A stretch of 64,000 nt of DNA from Hydrogenophaga sp. PAMC20947 (GTDB taxonomy: Bacteria; Pseudomonadota; Gammaproteobacteria; Burkholderiales; Burkholderiaceae_C). This document shows, piece by piece, positions 46,829 to 56,819 of the stretch. Location of the stretch: NCBI RefSeq assembly GCF_004795855.1, contig NZ_CP039252.1:124001-188000 (forward strand), in the 5' to 3' direction. The notes under the pieces are model-generated. The model ran no database searches. It saw only the letters and a list, made by a program, of their open reading frames with translations, and was not told where the DNA came from. The position numbers and the translations under genes were made by a program. How positions within the stretch are numbered: position 1 is the stretch's first letter; each line of letters opens with the position of its first letter.

Positions 46829-46916
46829 TGGAGGAGAGGGAGGGATTCGAACCCTCGGTACCTTGCGGTACGCCTGATTTCGAGTCAGGTACATTCGACC
46901 ACTCTGCCACCTCTCC
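46829..46916 (-). tRNA. tRNA-Ser (anticodon CGA)
   Basis: 88 bases including encoded CCA. Acceptor GGAGAGG pairs fully with CCTCTCC; anticodon stem CCTGA/TCAGG encloses loop CTCGAAA with anticodon CGA (UCG codons); a long variable arm (GCGTACCGCAAGGTACC) and a T-arm with GGTTCGAAT mark it as serine. The discriminator base reads U instead of the usual G. Confidence 0.93.
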
Positions 46917-47018
46917 GTGTCGAAGCCTCATATTCTAGCAGGAGCTGAGTGCGGTTTTTTTGTGGGTTCGACAAAAAAGACAGTGCGACAATGAAAGACT
47001 TGTTGCCCATCACCGCCT

Positions 47019-48467
47019 ATGCTTGTTGATACCCAACCCGCTACCCATCAACACTTGAGTGCCTCGCCTGAGGTGCGGGATGAGTGGGTGACTTCCCAAT
47101 TGATCGGCGTCTTGATGGGGCAGGCCATGCCCTCGTTGATCGCGTCGATATTGGCATTGCCGGTTGTCGGCTACTTGATGGTCGGAGAGGTGCAGCCGGC
47201 GGCGGTGGGGGGGTGGGCCATCGCAATGCTGGTGATCTTGTTGTACCGCTATCACAAGATTGGCCTGTACCGAACGCGTTACGACAGTGTCGAAGGCCCC
47301 ATGCGCACCGAATTCATGCGCCACTACGCATGGGCATGGGGTTTTGCTGGGTTTTTATGGGGCTCGACGGTCGCCATGACCTATCTGCAGACCGATTTGT
47401 TGACGCAGTTTGTGGTCGGCATTGTGGTGGTCGGCAATGGTTTCATATGCCTTGCATCGTTCAGTTCATTTTTGCCAGTTTTCCGGATCTACACCCGCGG
47501 CATGATGATTTCGGTGTTGTTAGGCCTTTGTGTGCCCATGTTGTTTCAACCACTGACCACCGAGATCGTGAAGGTGACCCTATCGCTGGCGCTGCTGGCC
47601 TTGATTTTCTGGTGGCTCCTGACCACGGCAGGCAAGCGACTGAACCAGGTCCATCGTGCCAGCCTGGAGCTGCAGTTTTCAAACCAGGAGCTGATCGACT
47701 CGCTGACCCAGCAGACCCGTGCTTCGATCCGGGCGGTGGCGACCAAGAACCGTTTTCTGGCGTCGGCCGCACACGATCTGCGCCAGCCCGTGCATGCCCT
47801 GAGTCTGTACGCCGACTGGCTCGCAACCGAGCCCGAGATGGCGCGCGATATCGCGCCGCGCATATTGCAGTCCACCCGCGCCATCAATGAGCTCTTTGAT
47901 TCCCTGTTTGACCTGACGCGCATCGATGCGGGCAACTACAAGGTGCGTCTGCAAAACGTAGACGTTGCACAGCTGTTCAAAGACCTGGTGACGCAGTTTG
48001 AACCGGTTGCATCTGGCAAGTCATTGCGCCTCAGAACCTACGCCAAGCCGCGCACGGTGTGGGCCGATCCTGTGGTGCTTCGACGCATTCTGGGCAACCT
48101 CTTGTCCAATGCCCTGCGGCACACCAGCCAGGGCGGTGTGCTGATGTCCTTGCGCGAGCGCGAGGGGATGCTGGTGTTCGAAGTGTGGGACACGGGTGTG
48201 GGCATCGCCCATGAGCACCAGATGTCGATTTTCCAAGAATTTTTCCGGGTGGCCCAGCACCAGGGCACGGAAGACAGCCTGGGCCTTGGGCTGACCATTG
48301 TGTCCAAGCTGACGACACTCATGGGCTATCAGCTGGCCCTGTCATCCGAAGAGGGCAAGGGCAGCGTATTCCGGGTGTTGCTGCCAGCATTTACCCAGAC
48401 ATCGGTCGAAGCTTCCCCGCTGATGCCAGAGGTGGTGTTGAACTCAGAGTTCACGCCTTTGCTTTGA
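47019..48467 (+). CDS. Membrane sensor histidine kinase
   Basis: 482 residues. The N-terminal half has about six membrane helices (about 35-200; for example SLIASILALPVVGYLMVG, FVVGIVVVGNGFICLASF) without a large periplasmic loop, so it may sense a signal in or at the membrane. Then a coiled coil, phosphoacceptor His252 in ASAAHDLRQPVHALSLY, and an ATPase domain (LGNLLSNALRHTSQGG; LGLGLTIVSKL). The DLRQP variant of the H-box is common in Comamonadaceae kinases that pair with NarL-type regulators. The convergent regulator gene is 92 bp away. Confidence 0.87.
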   Translation: MLVDTQPATHQHLSASPEVRDEWVTSQLIGVLMGQAMPSLIASILALPVVGYLMVGEVQPAAVGGWAIAMLVILLYRYHKIGLYRTRYDSVEGPMRTEFMRHYAWAWGFAGFLWGSTVAMTYLQTDLLTQFVVGIVVVGNGFICLASFSSFLPVFRIYTRGMMISVLLGLCVPMLFQPLTTEIVKVTLSLALLALIFWWLLTTAGKRLNQVHRASLELQFSNQELIDSLTQQTRASIRAVATKNRFLASAAHDLRQPVHALSLYADWLATEPEMARDIAPRILQSTRAINELFDSLFDLTRIDAGNYKVRLQNVDVAQLFKDLVTQFEPVASGKSLRLRTYAKPRTVWADPVVLRRILGNLLSNALRHTSQGGVLMSLREREGMLVFEVWDTGVGIAHEHQMSIFQEFFRVAQHQGTEDSLGLGLTIVSKLTTLMGYQLALSSEEGKGSVFRVLLPAFTQTSVEASPLMPEVVLNSEFTPLL

Positions 48468-48492
48468 TCTGAACCGGTTGAGAGGGTTCGGG

Positions 48493-48538
48493 CCCCGCCT
48501 AGGCGCCTGGCGGGGGCAAGCTGGCGCTTTGGGCCAGC
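48493..48538. terminator. Candidate terminator hairpins between convergent kinase and regulator
   Basis: Two adjacent hairpins: CCCCGCC/GGCGGGG (48493-48515, loop itself palindromic) and GCTGGC/GCCAGC (48520-48538). They lie in the 92-bp gap between the convergent genes. There is no T-run, so strength is uncertain. Confidence 0.45.
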
Positions 48539-48559
48539 CCCCCCCTTCCGGTCTATAAC

Positions 48560-49153
48560 TCAGAGGTCAAGCAGGCCAGCCGTGCGGGCCAGGTGGCTCG
48601 CTTGCGAGCGGCTCTTGACGTTGAGGCGGCGGAACAGGCGCCACAGGTGCACCTTGACCGTATGCTCGCTGATTTGCAGTTGTTCGGCGATGTCTCGGTT
48701 GGACAGGCCCCGATCCAGCATGACCAGCAGTTGTTTCTGGCGCTTGGAGAGTTTTTCGGGAATGATGGGTGCGTTTTCGTCTTCCACCTCATCGGCCAGA
48801 AACTCACGCAGTACCTTGCCGATCTGTGCCGCACCAGCCGATTTTTCGACATAGGCATCGGCGCCCGCTTCGCGGGCCAAGTCTTCGTAGTCAGAAGCGG
48901 GTGACGCTGACAACACGATCAGCGATGTGTCGGGCAGCATCTGGCGAATTTCGCGCACACCAGAGACGCCGTGGGTGTCGGGCAACTTCAGGTCAAGGCA
49001 AACCAGCTCGGGCTCGCCATGTTCGGCAATGGCCTTGCTGACCGTGGCCAACCTTTCGAGCTCGATCACTTGGGTCGAGGAACGGAGGCGGCGCAACAGC
49101 ATGACGACTGCTTCGCGCATCAGCGGGTGGTCGTCAATAACAAAAATACTCAT
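48560..49153 (-). CDS. NarL/LuxR-type response regulator
   Basis: 197 residues: receiver with phospho-acceptor Asp54 in VCLDLKLPDTHGVSG, then a linker rich in acidic residues (DEVEDENAPI) and a C-terminal LuxR helix-turn-helix (KLSKRQKQLLVMLDRGLSN then RDIAEQLQISEHTVKVHLW). It binds DNA after phosphorylation. The likely partner is the membrane kinase in the convergent gene. The target genes are unknown. Confidence 0.88.
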   Translation of the reverse strand: MSIFVIDDHPLMREAVVMLLRRLRSSTQVIELERLATVSKAIAEHGEPELVCLDLKLPDTHGVSGVREIRQMLPDTSLIVLSASPASDYEDLAREAGADAYVEKSAGAAQIGKVLREFLADEVEDENAPIIPEKLSKRQKQLLVMLDRGLSNRDIAEQLQISEHTVKVHLWRLFRRLNVKSRSQASHLARTAGLLDL

Positions 49154-49342
49154 GGCAAGGGCGGTGTGATGTGAAATTCAATGTGACAGCATATCGGGAA
49201 TGCTTGCATTTGGCGATCAAAAAAGAGGCCAGATGCATGCCTTGATTCTATTTACCCTGTGCCGAATTCGGTCAAACAAGGCTTTGGTACGCTTCAAAAG
49301 CACCTGCAAGGGGTCTTTAGACCCTGTCTCCGGTTACCGGGT

Positions 49343-50647
49343 TCATTTTTCCTGGCCTTGATTCTCTGTCAGGGTCTTGAGTGCGGGGATCAGTTGCTCG
49401 TCGGGGGCCTGGAATGCCAGCTGGACCGTCAAAGATGGCAGGGCTTGTGCCCCCATTCGCTGGAGCAGGCCAATGGCCTGACCCGCTTCTTTGGGTGAGG
49501 TGTAGCCCAGACTTTGCAGCAGCAGCTGCCCTTTGGCGTCCACCAGCTTGAAGTGAAACTGCCCGTCTTTCTCCCGGTACTGTTTGAAAGCCGCACCCGC
49601 CGAAGGCTTGCTGCCTTTGTTGGAGGCAGCCGTCGTCTGGGTGTCCAGTGAGCGCAGGCCCACGGCGTGGCGCACTCGGGCGGTGAACGGCGTGGCGACG
49701 GAGCGAGCTTTCTCGGCGCCAGTTTTGAGTGTGCGCTCAATCTGGGCCGGATCACGCATCAATTCTTCATAGACCGATCGCATGGGTGAAATTTCCGCGT
49801 CCAGGCGTTCAAAAAGCTGCTCCTTTGCCTGACCCCAGGCGATGCCGGCTTCGTACTGCTGGGCAAAGGCCTGCGTTTCGTCCGCCGAGGCAAATGCCTG
49901 GTAAAGCTGAAACACAGCGGATCCGTCGGTGGTCTTGGGCTCACCGGGGGCTTTGGAGTCGGTCACGATGCCCATGATCAGCTTGCGAAGCTGTTCGCTG
50001 GGCACGAACAGAGGGATGGTGTTGTCGTAGCTCTTGCTCATCTTGCGACCGTCCAGGCCTGGTAGCAGGGCCACGTTGTCTTCGATGGCCGCTTCTGGCA
50101 GGGTGAAATGCTCGCCGTAGAGGTGGTTGTAGCTGGCCGCGATGTCCCGGGCCATCTCGATGTGTTGAACCTGGTCTCGCCCCACGGGCACGCTGTGGGC
50201 GTTGAACATGAGGATGTCGGCGGCCATCAACACGGGGTACATGAACAGCCCTGCGGTCACCCCACTGTCGGGCTCGTCGCCGCTGGCCTGGTTTTTGTCA
50301 ACCGACGCTTTGTAGGCATGGGCCCGATTGAGCAGGCCTTTGCCCGTCACGCAGGTCAGGATCCACATCAGCTCGGAAATTTCGGGAATGTCCGACTGGC
50401 GGTAAAAAGTGACTTTTTCGGGGTCCAGTCCGCAGGCCAGCCAGGTGGCGGCGATTTCCAGCGTGGAGCGCTGAACCCTTGCAGGGTCACCGGTTTTGAT
50501 CAAGGCATGGTAGTCGGCCAGAAAGTAAAAACTCTCGACTTCGGCGAGGCGGCTGGCCCGCACGGTGGGCCGCACGGCGCCCACGTAGTTGCCCAGATGG
50601 GGTGTGCCCGAGGTGGTGATGCCGGTGAGGACGCGTTGTGTGCTCAT
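49343..50647 (-). CDS. trpS: Tryptophanyl-tRNA synthetase with C-terminal extension
   Basis: 434 residues; typical TrpRS is about 330-340. Class I motifs: HIGH-like SGTPHLGNYVGA near the start and KMSKS in GRKMSKSYDN. The last about 90 residues, after a Lys/Gly/Ser linker (NKGSKPSAGA), form a small domain, GQFHFKLVDAKGQLLLQSLG then YTSPKEAGQAIGLLQ, resembling the DUF1508/YegP repeat. Extended TrpRS proteins are common in Burkholderiales; the tail's job is unknown. ATG 50647 is chosen; the open extension to 50932 is not TrpRS-like. It ends 189 bp from the regulator gene. Confidence 0.95.
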   Translation of the reverse strand: MSTQRVLTGITTSGTPHLGNYVGAVRPTVRASRLAEVESFYFLADYHALIKTGDPARVQRSTLEIAATWLACGLDPEKVTFYRQSDIPEISELMWILTCVTGKGLLNRAHAYKASVDKNQASGDEPDSGVTAGLFMYPVLMAADILMFNAHSVPVGRDQVQHIEMARDIAASYNHLYGEHFTLPEAAIEDNVALLPGLDGRKMSKSYDNTIPLFVPSEQLRKLIMGIVTDSKAPGEPKTTDGSAVFQLYQAFASADETQAFAQQYEAGIAWGQAKEQLFERLDAEISPMRSVYEELMRDPAQIERTLKTGAEKARSVATPFTARVRHAVGLRSLDTQTTAASNKGSKPSAGAAFKQYREKDGQFHFKLVDAKGQLLLQSLGYTSPKEAGQAIGLLQRMGAQALPSLTVQLAFQAPDEQLIPALKTLTENQGQEK

Positions 50648-50664
50648 GAAACAGGTCGGAAAAA

Positions 50665-51333
50665 TTAGAAGAGCAGGGCGCGCAGAGGCGTCAGGACCCA
50701 TTCGATGGTCTGATTGGTCAAGACCATGAGAGGGCGGAGCCAGAGGTTGCCCACCACGCCTGAAATCACCAGAGCCATCACGATGAAAAAGCCCCAGGGT
50801 TCGATACGCGAAACGGTGTGCGCCAGATGGTTGGGCAGAAGGCCCACCAGAATTCTGCCGCCGTCGAGCGGGGGCAGTGGGAAAAGGTTGAAGGCAAACA
50901 TCACGAGATTGACCAGCACGCCGCCTCGGCACATTTCGATGAAGAAACGCTCTTCAGCACCCGAAGCAACAATGAAGTACAACGCGATGGTCCAGAGCAC
51001 CGCCTGCACCAGGTTGGCGCCAGGGCCGGCCAGGGCCACCCAGACCATGTCGCGCTTGGGGTTGCGCATCCGCCCGAAATTGACGGGAACCGGTTTGGCG
51101 TACCCGAAGAGAAAGGCGCCCGAGGTCGCAAAATACAGCAACAGAGGCATGGCGATGGTGCCCACCGGGTCGATGTGCTTGAGCGGATTGAGGGTGATGC
51201 GCCCCAGCATGTGGGCCGTGTTGTCGCCGAAGTGGCGCGCCGCATAACCATGCGCTGCTTCGTGCACCGTGATGGCGAAGAGCACGGGCAGAGCGTAGAT
51301 GGCTACGGTCTGGATGATTTGGGCAATATCCAT
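50665..51333 (-). CDS. Site-2 protease family (M50) membrane protein
   Basis: 222 residues with about six membrane helices. Zinc motif HEAAHGYAARHFGD (H-E-x-x-H) in the first helix region and NLFPLPPLDGGRIL carrying the third ligand Asp in the second core helix. It belongs to the short Rv2625c/FtsH-less subgroup without PDZ domains. Substrates of this subgroup are unknown. It sits 18 bp upstream of trpS on the same strand; a shared transcript is plausible. Confidence 0.88.
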   Translation of the reverse strand: MDIAQIIQTVAIYALPVLFAITVHEAAHGYAARHFGDNTAHMLGRITLNPLKHIDPVGTIAMPLLLYFATSGAFLFGYAKPVPVNFGRMRNPKRDMVWVALAGPGANLVQAVLWTIALYFIVASGAEERFFIEMCRGGVLVNLVMFAFNLFPLPPLDGGRILVGLLPNHLAHTVSRIEPWGFFIVMALVISGVVGNLWLRPLMVLTNQTIEWVLTPLRALLF

Positions 51334-51412
51334 GGGGCGTCAGTCGGTCAAACCGTGTATTGTCCCAGAAGCGGCTGGGTCGCTCCGGGCGGGCGCCGGA
51401 GGTGGGCTCTGC

Positions 51413-52048
51413 TCAAAGGCCGAGCGGCTCCAGCGGGCCTTGACCGGCGCGCACCAGCTCCGGTTCACCACCGGCGCCCATGGGCGTGAGGTCAACCACC
51501 GTGGTCGGCATCAGCGAGCAAGCCCCTGCATCGATCACGGCAGCAATGTCGTGCTGGTATTGCTCGCGGATCGCCTGCGGGTCGTTCATGGGTTCGGTTT
51601 CGCCCGCCGGGATCAAGGTGGTGGCAAGCAAAGGGGCGTCCAGGAGTTCGAGCAGCGCCAGCAAGGTCGGGTGGTTGGGAACGCGAAGCCCGATGGTCTT
51701 GCGCGATGGGTGGCTGACCCGGCGTGGCACTTCTTTGCTGGCCTCCAGAATGAAGGTGTAGGGACCGGGCGTGGCGAGCTTGAGCAGCCGGTATTGGCGG
51801 TTGTCTACCTTGGCGTAGCTGGCCAGCTCGCTCAGGTCCCGGCAGAGCAGGGTGAGGTGGTGCTTGTCGTCGACCTGGCGGATGCGCCGCAGGCGGTCGG
51901 CCGCCGCTTTGTCATCGAGCTGGCAGACCAGCGCATAGCTCGAGTCGGTGGGCACCGCGAGCACGCCACCTCGCCCAATCAGCTGGGCGGCCTGTTTCAG
52001 CAGCCGCTGTTGTGGGTTGTCGGGGTGAACTTCAAAATACTGGGACAT
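51413..52048 (-). CDS. L-threonylcarbamoyladenylate synthase type (Sua5/YciO/YrdC)
   Basis: 211 residues: VLAVPTDSSYALVCQLDD, KHHLTLLCRDLSELASYA, PGPYTFILEASKEVPRR and IGLRVPNHP are family motifs. It is closer to the YciO branch than to the main TsaC, so its role in tRNA t6A formation is uncertain. Genes of this type often neighbour trpS, the protease and the PHP phosphatase in Comamonadaceae (from memory). ATG 52048 begins MSQYFEVHPDN. Confidence 0.88.
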   Translation of the reverse strand: MSQYFEVHPDNPQQRLLKQAAQLIGRGGVLAVPTDSSYALVCQLDDKAAADRLRRIRQVDDKHHLTLLCRDLSELASYAKVDNRQYRLLKLATPGPYTFILEASKEVPRRVSHPSRKTIGLRVPNHPTLLALLELLDAPLLATTLIPAGETEPMNDPQAIREQYQHDIAAVIDAGACSLMPTTVVDLTPMGAGGEPELVRAGQGPLEPLGL

Positions 52049-52101
52049 GCCCTCTATTGTGCTCGGTATCCCCGAACCCGTCAGAGCGCAGATGCGGTTG
52101 T

Positions 52102-53010
52102 TCAGGGCTCAGGGGGTTCGACAGGCAGGCGCTTCTCACGGGAGGTGAGCCAGCCGGCTGTGGCGCCGCAAACCACGATCAGGGCGATGCCGCTGAGCTC
52201 CATGCTGCCCGGGACGTAGTCAAACACCACCCACCCGCAGAACATGGCAAATCCGATCTGGCAGTAGAGGTACGGGGTGAGCGTGGAGGCGGGCGCTCTG
52301 GCAAACGCCAGGATCAGCAGAAAGTGGCCAACCGTTCCCATGAGGCCGATCAGGCACAAGACCGCAAGGTGGCCAGGTTCTGGCAGCGAGTCCCAGGCCC
52401 AGGGCAAGATGGCACTGGTCACCAGCGCCCCGACCCAGCCCGTGTAGAAGTGCATGGTGAGGGGGTCTTCGGTCTGGGCCATCTTGCTGGTGAGGATCTG
52501 GAACCAGGCGTAGGTAAACACCATGGCCATGGGCAACAAACTCGCCCAGCCTACGATGTCCTGCCCTGGCTGCACGATCAGCAATGCACCGAGAAAACCA
52601 CCAGCGACCAGCGACCAGCGCCAGTTGGAGACCTTTTCCTTGAGGAACAGAGCGGCCAGCAGCGTCACAACCAGCGGTGCGGTCATCACAAAAGCGGTGA
52701 AGGCGCCCACGGGCATGAATTGCACACTCACGAACGACAAGGCGCTGACCGTGAGCAAAAGGCAGCCTCTCAGCAGCTGAAAACGGGGATGCTGGGTGGT
52801 GAGCAGACTTTTGCCACGCGTTGGCAGCACAAATGCCGTGACCGCCAGGGCTTGAAAAACATAGCGAAACCACACGGCCACCACGATCGGAACCCAGGCG
52901 CCCACGTATTTGACGCCGGTGTCGAGCACTGCAAAACAAGCAACGGCGAGCACCAAAAAGCCGATGCCCATAGCTGCCTGCGGGCTTGTACGCCCAGCAA
53001 GGGGCGCCAT
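52102..53010 (-). CDS. EamA/DMT family transporter
   Basis: 302 residues with ten hydrophobic segments in two EamA repeats; the first begins GIGFLVLAVACFAVLDTGVK and the second around VFTYAWFQILTSKMAQTEDP. Drug/metabolite transporters of this type export amino acids or other small molecules; the substrate is unknown. I start it at ATG 53010, which overlaps the stop of the PHP gene by one base (TGATG); a longer frame to 53040 would run into that gene. Confidence 0.85.
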   Translation of the reverse strand: MAPLAGRTSPQAAMGIGFLVLAVACFAVLDTGVKYVGAWVPIVVAVWFRYVFQALAVTAFVLPTRGKSLLTTQHPRFQLLRGCLLLTVSALSFVSVQFMPVGAFTAFVMTAPLVVTLLAALFLKEKVSNWRWSLVAGGFLGALLIVQPGQDIVGWASLLPMAMVFTYAWFQILTSKMAQTEDPLTMHFYTGWVGALVTSAILPWAWDSLPEPGHLAVLCLIGLMGTVGHFLLILAFARAPASTLTPYLYCQIGFAMFCGWVVFDYVPGSMELSGIALIVVCGATAGWLTSREKRLPVEPPEP

Positions 53011-53867
53011 CAGTGAATGCGTGATTCGAGCAGTGACCATACCGGCGTGACACCGGTGGGCAGCAAGGGCAGCTTGCCCAGATCGGTGTGGCTCTCATCG
53101 GGGCTGTGAAAGTCGCTGCCGCGGGAACCAACGAGTTCAAATTCGCGGCAAAAATCGGCGTACTTGGCGTAGTCGGCCGGCCCATGCGCGCCGGTAACCA
53201 CTTCGACCCCTTGGCCGCCGTGTGACTTGAATTCTGTGAACAAGGCGAATTCTTCGTTGGCGCTGAAGCGGTACCGGCCAGGGTGCGCGATCACGGCCAC
53301 ACCACCCGCCCCTGTGATCCAGCCCACAGCGTCTCGCAAATTCGCCCACCGGTGGGCCACAAAGCCGGGTTTGCCGTCGGCGAGGTACTTTCGAAACACA
53401 GCATTGGTGTCCGCACAGAATCCGGCTTCCACGATGTAGCGGGCAAAGTGGGTGCGTGAGATCAGTTCGGGGTTGCCCACGTACTTCATGGCGCCTTCAA
53501 AGGCACCATGAACGCCCACGCGCTCCAGCTCGGCACTCATTTGGCGTGCCCGTTCTTCGCGTCCGCCGCGCGTTGTGTACAGGCCTTTCACCAGCGCATC
53601 GTTGGTGTGGTCAAAACCCAGGCCGACGATGTGCACGGTTTCGCCGGCAAAGGTGACCGACACCTCTGTCCCCGTGAGGTATGGCAGCTCCAGTGCTTTC
53701 GCCGCTGCCAAGGCGCGCGCCTGGCCTCCCACTTCGTCGTGGTCGGTCAATGCCCAGAGTTCAACACCGTGGTTTTTGGCCCGCTGAGCCAGCAATTCGG
53801 GTGTGAGCGTACCGTCGGAGACGTTGGAGTGGCAGTGGAGATCTGCGTTGGAGGTGGAGGCTAGCAT
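53010..53867 (-). CDS. PHP-domain phosphatase (3',5'-nucleoside bisphosphate phosphatase / RNase AM type)
   Basis: 285 residues. PHP metal-site motifs: ADLHCHSNVSDG, ALTDHDEVGG, a central Glu (GTEVSV), IAHPGRYRF and the terminal RGSDFHSPDE. Length and motifs match the YciV group, which removes the 3'-phosphate of 3',5'-bisphosphates and trims 5' ends of RNA. Start: ATG 53867. It is coupled by TGATG to the transporter and is the first gene of the leftward group. Confidence 0.88.
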   Translation of the reverse strand: MLASTSNADLHCHSNVSDGTLTPELLAQRAKNHGVELWALTDHDEVGGQARALAAAKALELPYLTGTEVSVTFAGETVHIVGLGFDHTNDALVKGLYTTRGGREERARQMSAELERVGVHGAFEGAMKYVGNPELISRTHFARYIVEAGFCADTNAVFRKYLADGKPGFVAHRWANLRDAVGWITGAGGVAVIAHPGRYRFSANEEFALFTEFKSHGGQGVEVVTGAHGPADYAKYADFCREFELVGSRGSDFHSPDESHTDLGKLPLLPTGVTPVWSLLESRIH

Positions 53868-53984
53868 CGCTCCATTCTAGGAGCTTGGCGCCGCCGCCGC
53901 CGGGTGGTCAGAAAGCCACCGCACCAGGCGGTGGCTTTGACCGTGCAGGTCGATTTGCCCCTGCATGGACCAGGCACCGAGGCC

Positions 53985-56819
53985 CTATCCCGTGTTGCGC
54001 AGGCCTGCTGCGATGCCGTTGATGGAGATGTGAATGCCTCGGCGCACTTTTTCGTCGGTGTGGGCCTGGTGTTCATCGGCCCGGTAGCGGCGGATCAGTT
54101 CGACCTGCAGGTGGTGCAGCGGATCGATGTACGGGAAGCGGTGGCGAATCGAACGCTGCAGCGCCTCGTTGTTCACCAGGCGCTGTTTGGCGCCCGTGAT
54201 CAGCGTGAGCGCTTCGGCGGTGCGGTGCCATTCGGATTCGATGGCTTCGAACACCTTGTTGCGCAGGCGTTTGTCGTCCACCAGATCGGCATAGCGCGAT
54301 GCGAGTGCCAAATCGCTTTTGGCGATCACCATGTCCATGTTGGACAGCAAGGCGTTGAAGAACGGCCATTCGGCCAGCATTCTTTGCAGCAGGGCTTTTT
54401 GTTTCGCCACGCCTTTGGGGCCATGGAGTTGCAGAAATTTTTGCACCGCTGAACCAAAACCGTACCAGCCAGGCAAAGTCAAGCGGCATTGGCCCCAGCT
54501 GAAGCCCCAGGGAATCGCGCGCAAGTCTTCGATCTTCTGGCTGGCCTTGCGCGAAGCCGGGCGTGAGCCGATGTTGAGTTCGGCGATCTCGCGGATCGGT
54601 GTGGCAGAAAAGAAATAGTTGGTGAAACCAGGCGTTTCGTAGACCAGGGCCCTGTAAGCGGCCATGCTGGCCAGCGACAGCTCGTTGGCCGCAGCCAGGA
54701 AGTCCTCGGGTGCGTCTTGCGTGGTTTGCAGCAGCGTGGCTTCCAGCGTTGCCGCGACCAGGGTTTCCAGATTGCGACGCCCGATCTCGGGGTTGGCGTA
54801 TTTGGAACCGATCACTTCGCCTTGCTCGGTCAGGCGTATCTGGCCGCGCACGGTGCCCGGTGGCTGGGCCAGGATGGCTTGGTAGGCTGGGCCGCCACCT
54901 CGGCCCACGGTCCCGCCCCGGCCGTGGAACATGCGCAGCTGGATCGGTTTTTTGGCTTTGCCGTTGAGGGCGTCAAACAGCGCCACCAAGGCTGTCTCGG
55001 CGCGGTACAGCTCCCAGTTGCTGGTGAAAATACCGCCATCTTTGTTGCTGTCGGAATAGCCGAGCATGATGTCTTGCTCGCAATAGCCGTCCCTGGCGCC
55101 GCGCTGCACCATGGCCTTGACACCAGGCAAGGCGTAGTAATCGCGCATGATGGGCGCCGCGTTGCGCAAGTCTTCGATGGTTTCGAACAGGGGCACAACG
55201 ATCAGGTCGCACACCGCACCCTCGTTGAGCAAACCGTGCATCATGCCGCTCTCTTTTTGCAGGAGCATGACCTCCAGCAGATCGCTCACGGTCTCGGTGT
55301 GGCTGATGATGGCGTGCCGGATGGCATTGGCCCCAAAACGCTCGCGCCCGGCTCGGGCTGTGTCGAAGATGGCGAGCTCACTCAGGGTGTGATCCGAGTA
55401 CTGTGCGCCGGGCAGGCGCAAGGGACGGGTGTCGTTGAGTTGGCGCAACAGCACCGCGCGTTTGGCTTCTTCGTCGAGGGCGCTGTAGTCGGCTTCGATG
55501 CGTGTGAAAGCCAGAAGCTCAGCCACCACTTCTTCGTGCTTGTCCGAGCTCTGGCGCAGGTCGACCGTGGCGAGGTGAAAACCGAAGACCTCGACCGCCC
55601 GCATCAGCGGGCGCAGGCGGGCCCGAGCGAGTGCCGAGCCGTGGTTGGCCACCAGAGAGGCCTCGATGGTCTGGAGGTCGGCGAGGAACTCACTGGCCTT
55701 TGCATAAGGCGCCTGAGGCGCCACGGCATGCCGCGCCGCTTCGCCACCGGTGAGGGTCTTCAGGGTGCCGGCCAGACGGGCGTACATACCTGTGAGCGCG
55801 CGGCGGTAGGGCTCGTCCTGGCGGTGGGCGTTGGTGTCGGGCGAGCTCTCGGCCAGTGCCTGCATCGCAGGGCTGACCTTGGCCAGCATGGCCGAGACCG
55901 AAAGTTCGGCGCCCAGCAAATGAACCTGGGTGAGGTGATGCCGCAGCGCCATCTCTGCCTGGCTGTCCAAGGCCAGTTCCAATGTGGGGGCGGTGACGTT
56001 GGGATTGCCGTCGCGGTCGCCGCCAATCCACTGGCCCATGCGAAGAAATGGCTCCACACGCTCTCCGAGCCCCTCTTCCAGATCCCGGTACAAACGGGGG
56101 ATCTGGGTCAGGAAGGTGGACTGGTAGTAGCTCAGGGCATTTTCGATTTCGTCAGCCACGGTGAGTTTGGTGAAGCGCAGCAGACGGGTTTGCCAGAGCT
56201 GGGTCACGCGGGCGCGCAATTGCAGCTCGAACTCGGCGTGGTCGCGCGGCAGCACTTGTTCGCGCTCGCCAAGCAAGTGGGCAATGGCGCGCTCGGCGTC
56301 CAGAATGCTCTTTCGCTGGACTTCGGTGGGGTGGGCGGTGAGCACAGGCGAGACGTGGCTTTTTGCCAGGGTCTGCACGATTTTCTTCCGGGAAACGCCG
56401 CTTTGCTGCAGGCGCTGCAGCGTGAGCGCCAAGCTGCCTTGCTGCATCTGTCCGGCCCGTTCGTGAATGGCGCGGCGGCGGATGTGGTGGCGGTCTTCGG
56501 CCAGGTTGGCCAAGTGGCTGAAATAGGTGAACGCCCGGATCACACTCACGGTTTGATCGCTGCTAAGTTTCTTCAGCAATTTTTTCAGATCCCGATCGGC
56601 TTGGCGGTCGTCGTGCCGGCGAAACGCCACGGACAGCTGCCGGATCTGTTCGATGAGGTCGAACGCCGGCTTGCCTTCCTGCTCGCGAATCACGTCGCCC
56701 AGAATGCGTCCCAGCAACCGGATGTCTTCGACCAGAGGCAAGTCCTTGTCAGGCAAGGCGGCGGTACGAGCACGCGCGGCGCGCGCACTGGGTGCAGTGG
56801 TGGGGGCGGTAGGGCTCAT
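53985..56819 (-). CDS. ppc: Phosphoenolpyruvate carboxylase
   Basis: 944 residues, standard length. It fixes bicarbonate onto PEP to make oxaloacetate. Diagnostic active-site segments: [13 protein letters not shown] (about 190), [32 protein letters not shown] and the glycine-rich [14 protein letters not shown], with the C-terminal GLRNTG. I start it at ATG 56819 ([11 protein letters not shown], an Ala/Pro-rich leader); an earlier ATG at 56930 would overlap the divergent promoter region. It is divergent from hemC. Confidence 0.97.
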   Translation of the reverse strand: MSPTAPTTAPSARAARARTAALPDKDLPLVEDIRLLGRILGDVIREQEGKPAFDLIEQIRQLSVAFRRHDDRQADRDLKKLLKKLSSDQTVSVIRAFTYFSHLANLAEDRHHIRRRAIHERAGQMQQGSLALTLQRLQQSGVSRKKIVQTLAKSHVSPVLTAHPTEVQRKSILDAERAIAHLLGEREQVLPRDHAEFELQLRARVTQLWQTRLLRFTKLTVADEIENALSYYQSTFLTQIPRLYRDLEEGLGERVEPFLRMGQWIGGDRDGNPNVTAPTLELALDSQAEMALRHHLTQVHLLGAELSVSAMLAKVSPAMQALAESSPDTNAHRQDEPYRRALTGMYARLAGTLKTLTGGEAARHAVAPQAPYAKASEFLADLQTIEASLVANHGSALARARLRPLMRAVEVFGFHLATVDLRQSSDKHEEVVAELLAFTRIEADYSALDEEAKRAVLLRQLNDTRPLRLPGAQYSDHTLSELAIFDTARAGRERFGANAIRHAIISHTETVSDLLEVMLLQKESGMMHGLLNEGAVCDLIVVPLFETIEDLRNAAPIMRDYYALPGVKAMVQRGARDGYCEQDIMLGYSDSNKDGGIFTSNWELYRAETALVALFDALNGKAKKPIQLRMFHGRGGTVGRGGGPAYQAILAQPPGTVRGQIRLTEQGEVIGSKYANPEIGRRNLETLVAATLEATLLQTTQDAPEDFLAAANELSLASMAAYRALVYETPGFTNYFFSATPIREIAELNIGSRPASRKASQKIEDLRAIPWGFSWGQCRLTLPGWYGFGSAVQKFLQLHGPKGVAKQKALLQRMLAEWPFFNALLSNMDMVIAKSDLALASRYADLVDDKRLRNKVFEAIESEWHRTAEALTLITGAKQRLVNNEALQRSIRHRFPYIDPLHHLQVELIRRYRADEHQAHTDEKVRRGIHISINGIAAGLRNTG

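Noticed and set aside
49311..49341. Hairpins GGGTCT/AGACCC and CCGG-TTA-CCGG just past the trpS stop as a terminator
   Set aside because: Arms are short and no T-run follows on the trpS strand; too weak to call.
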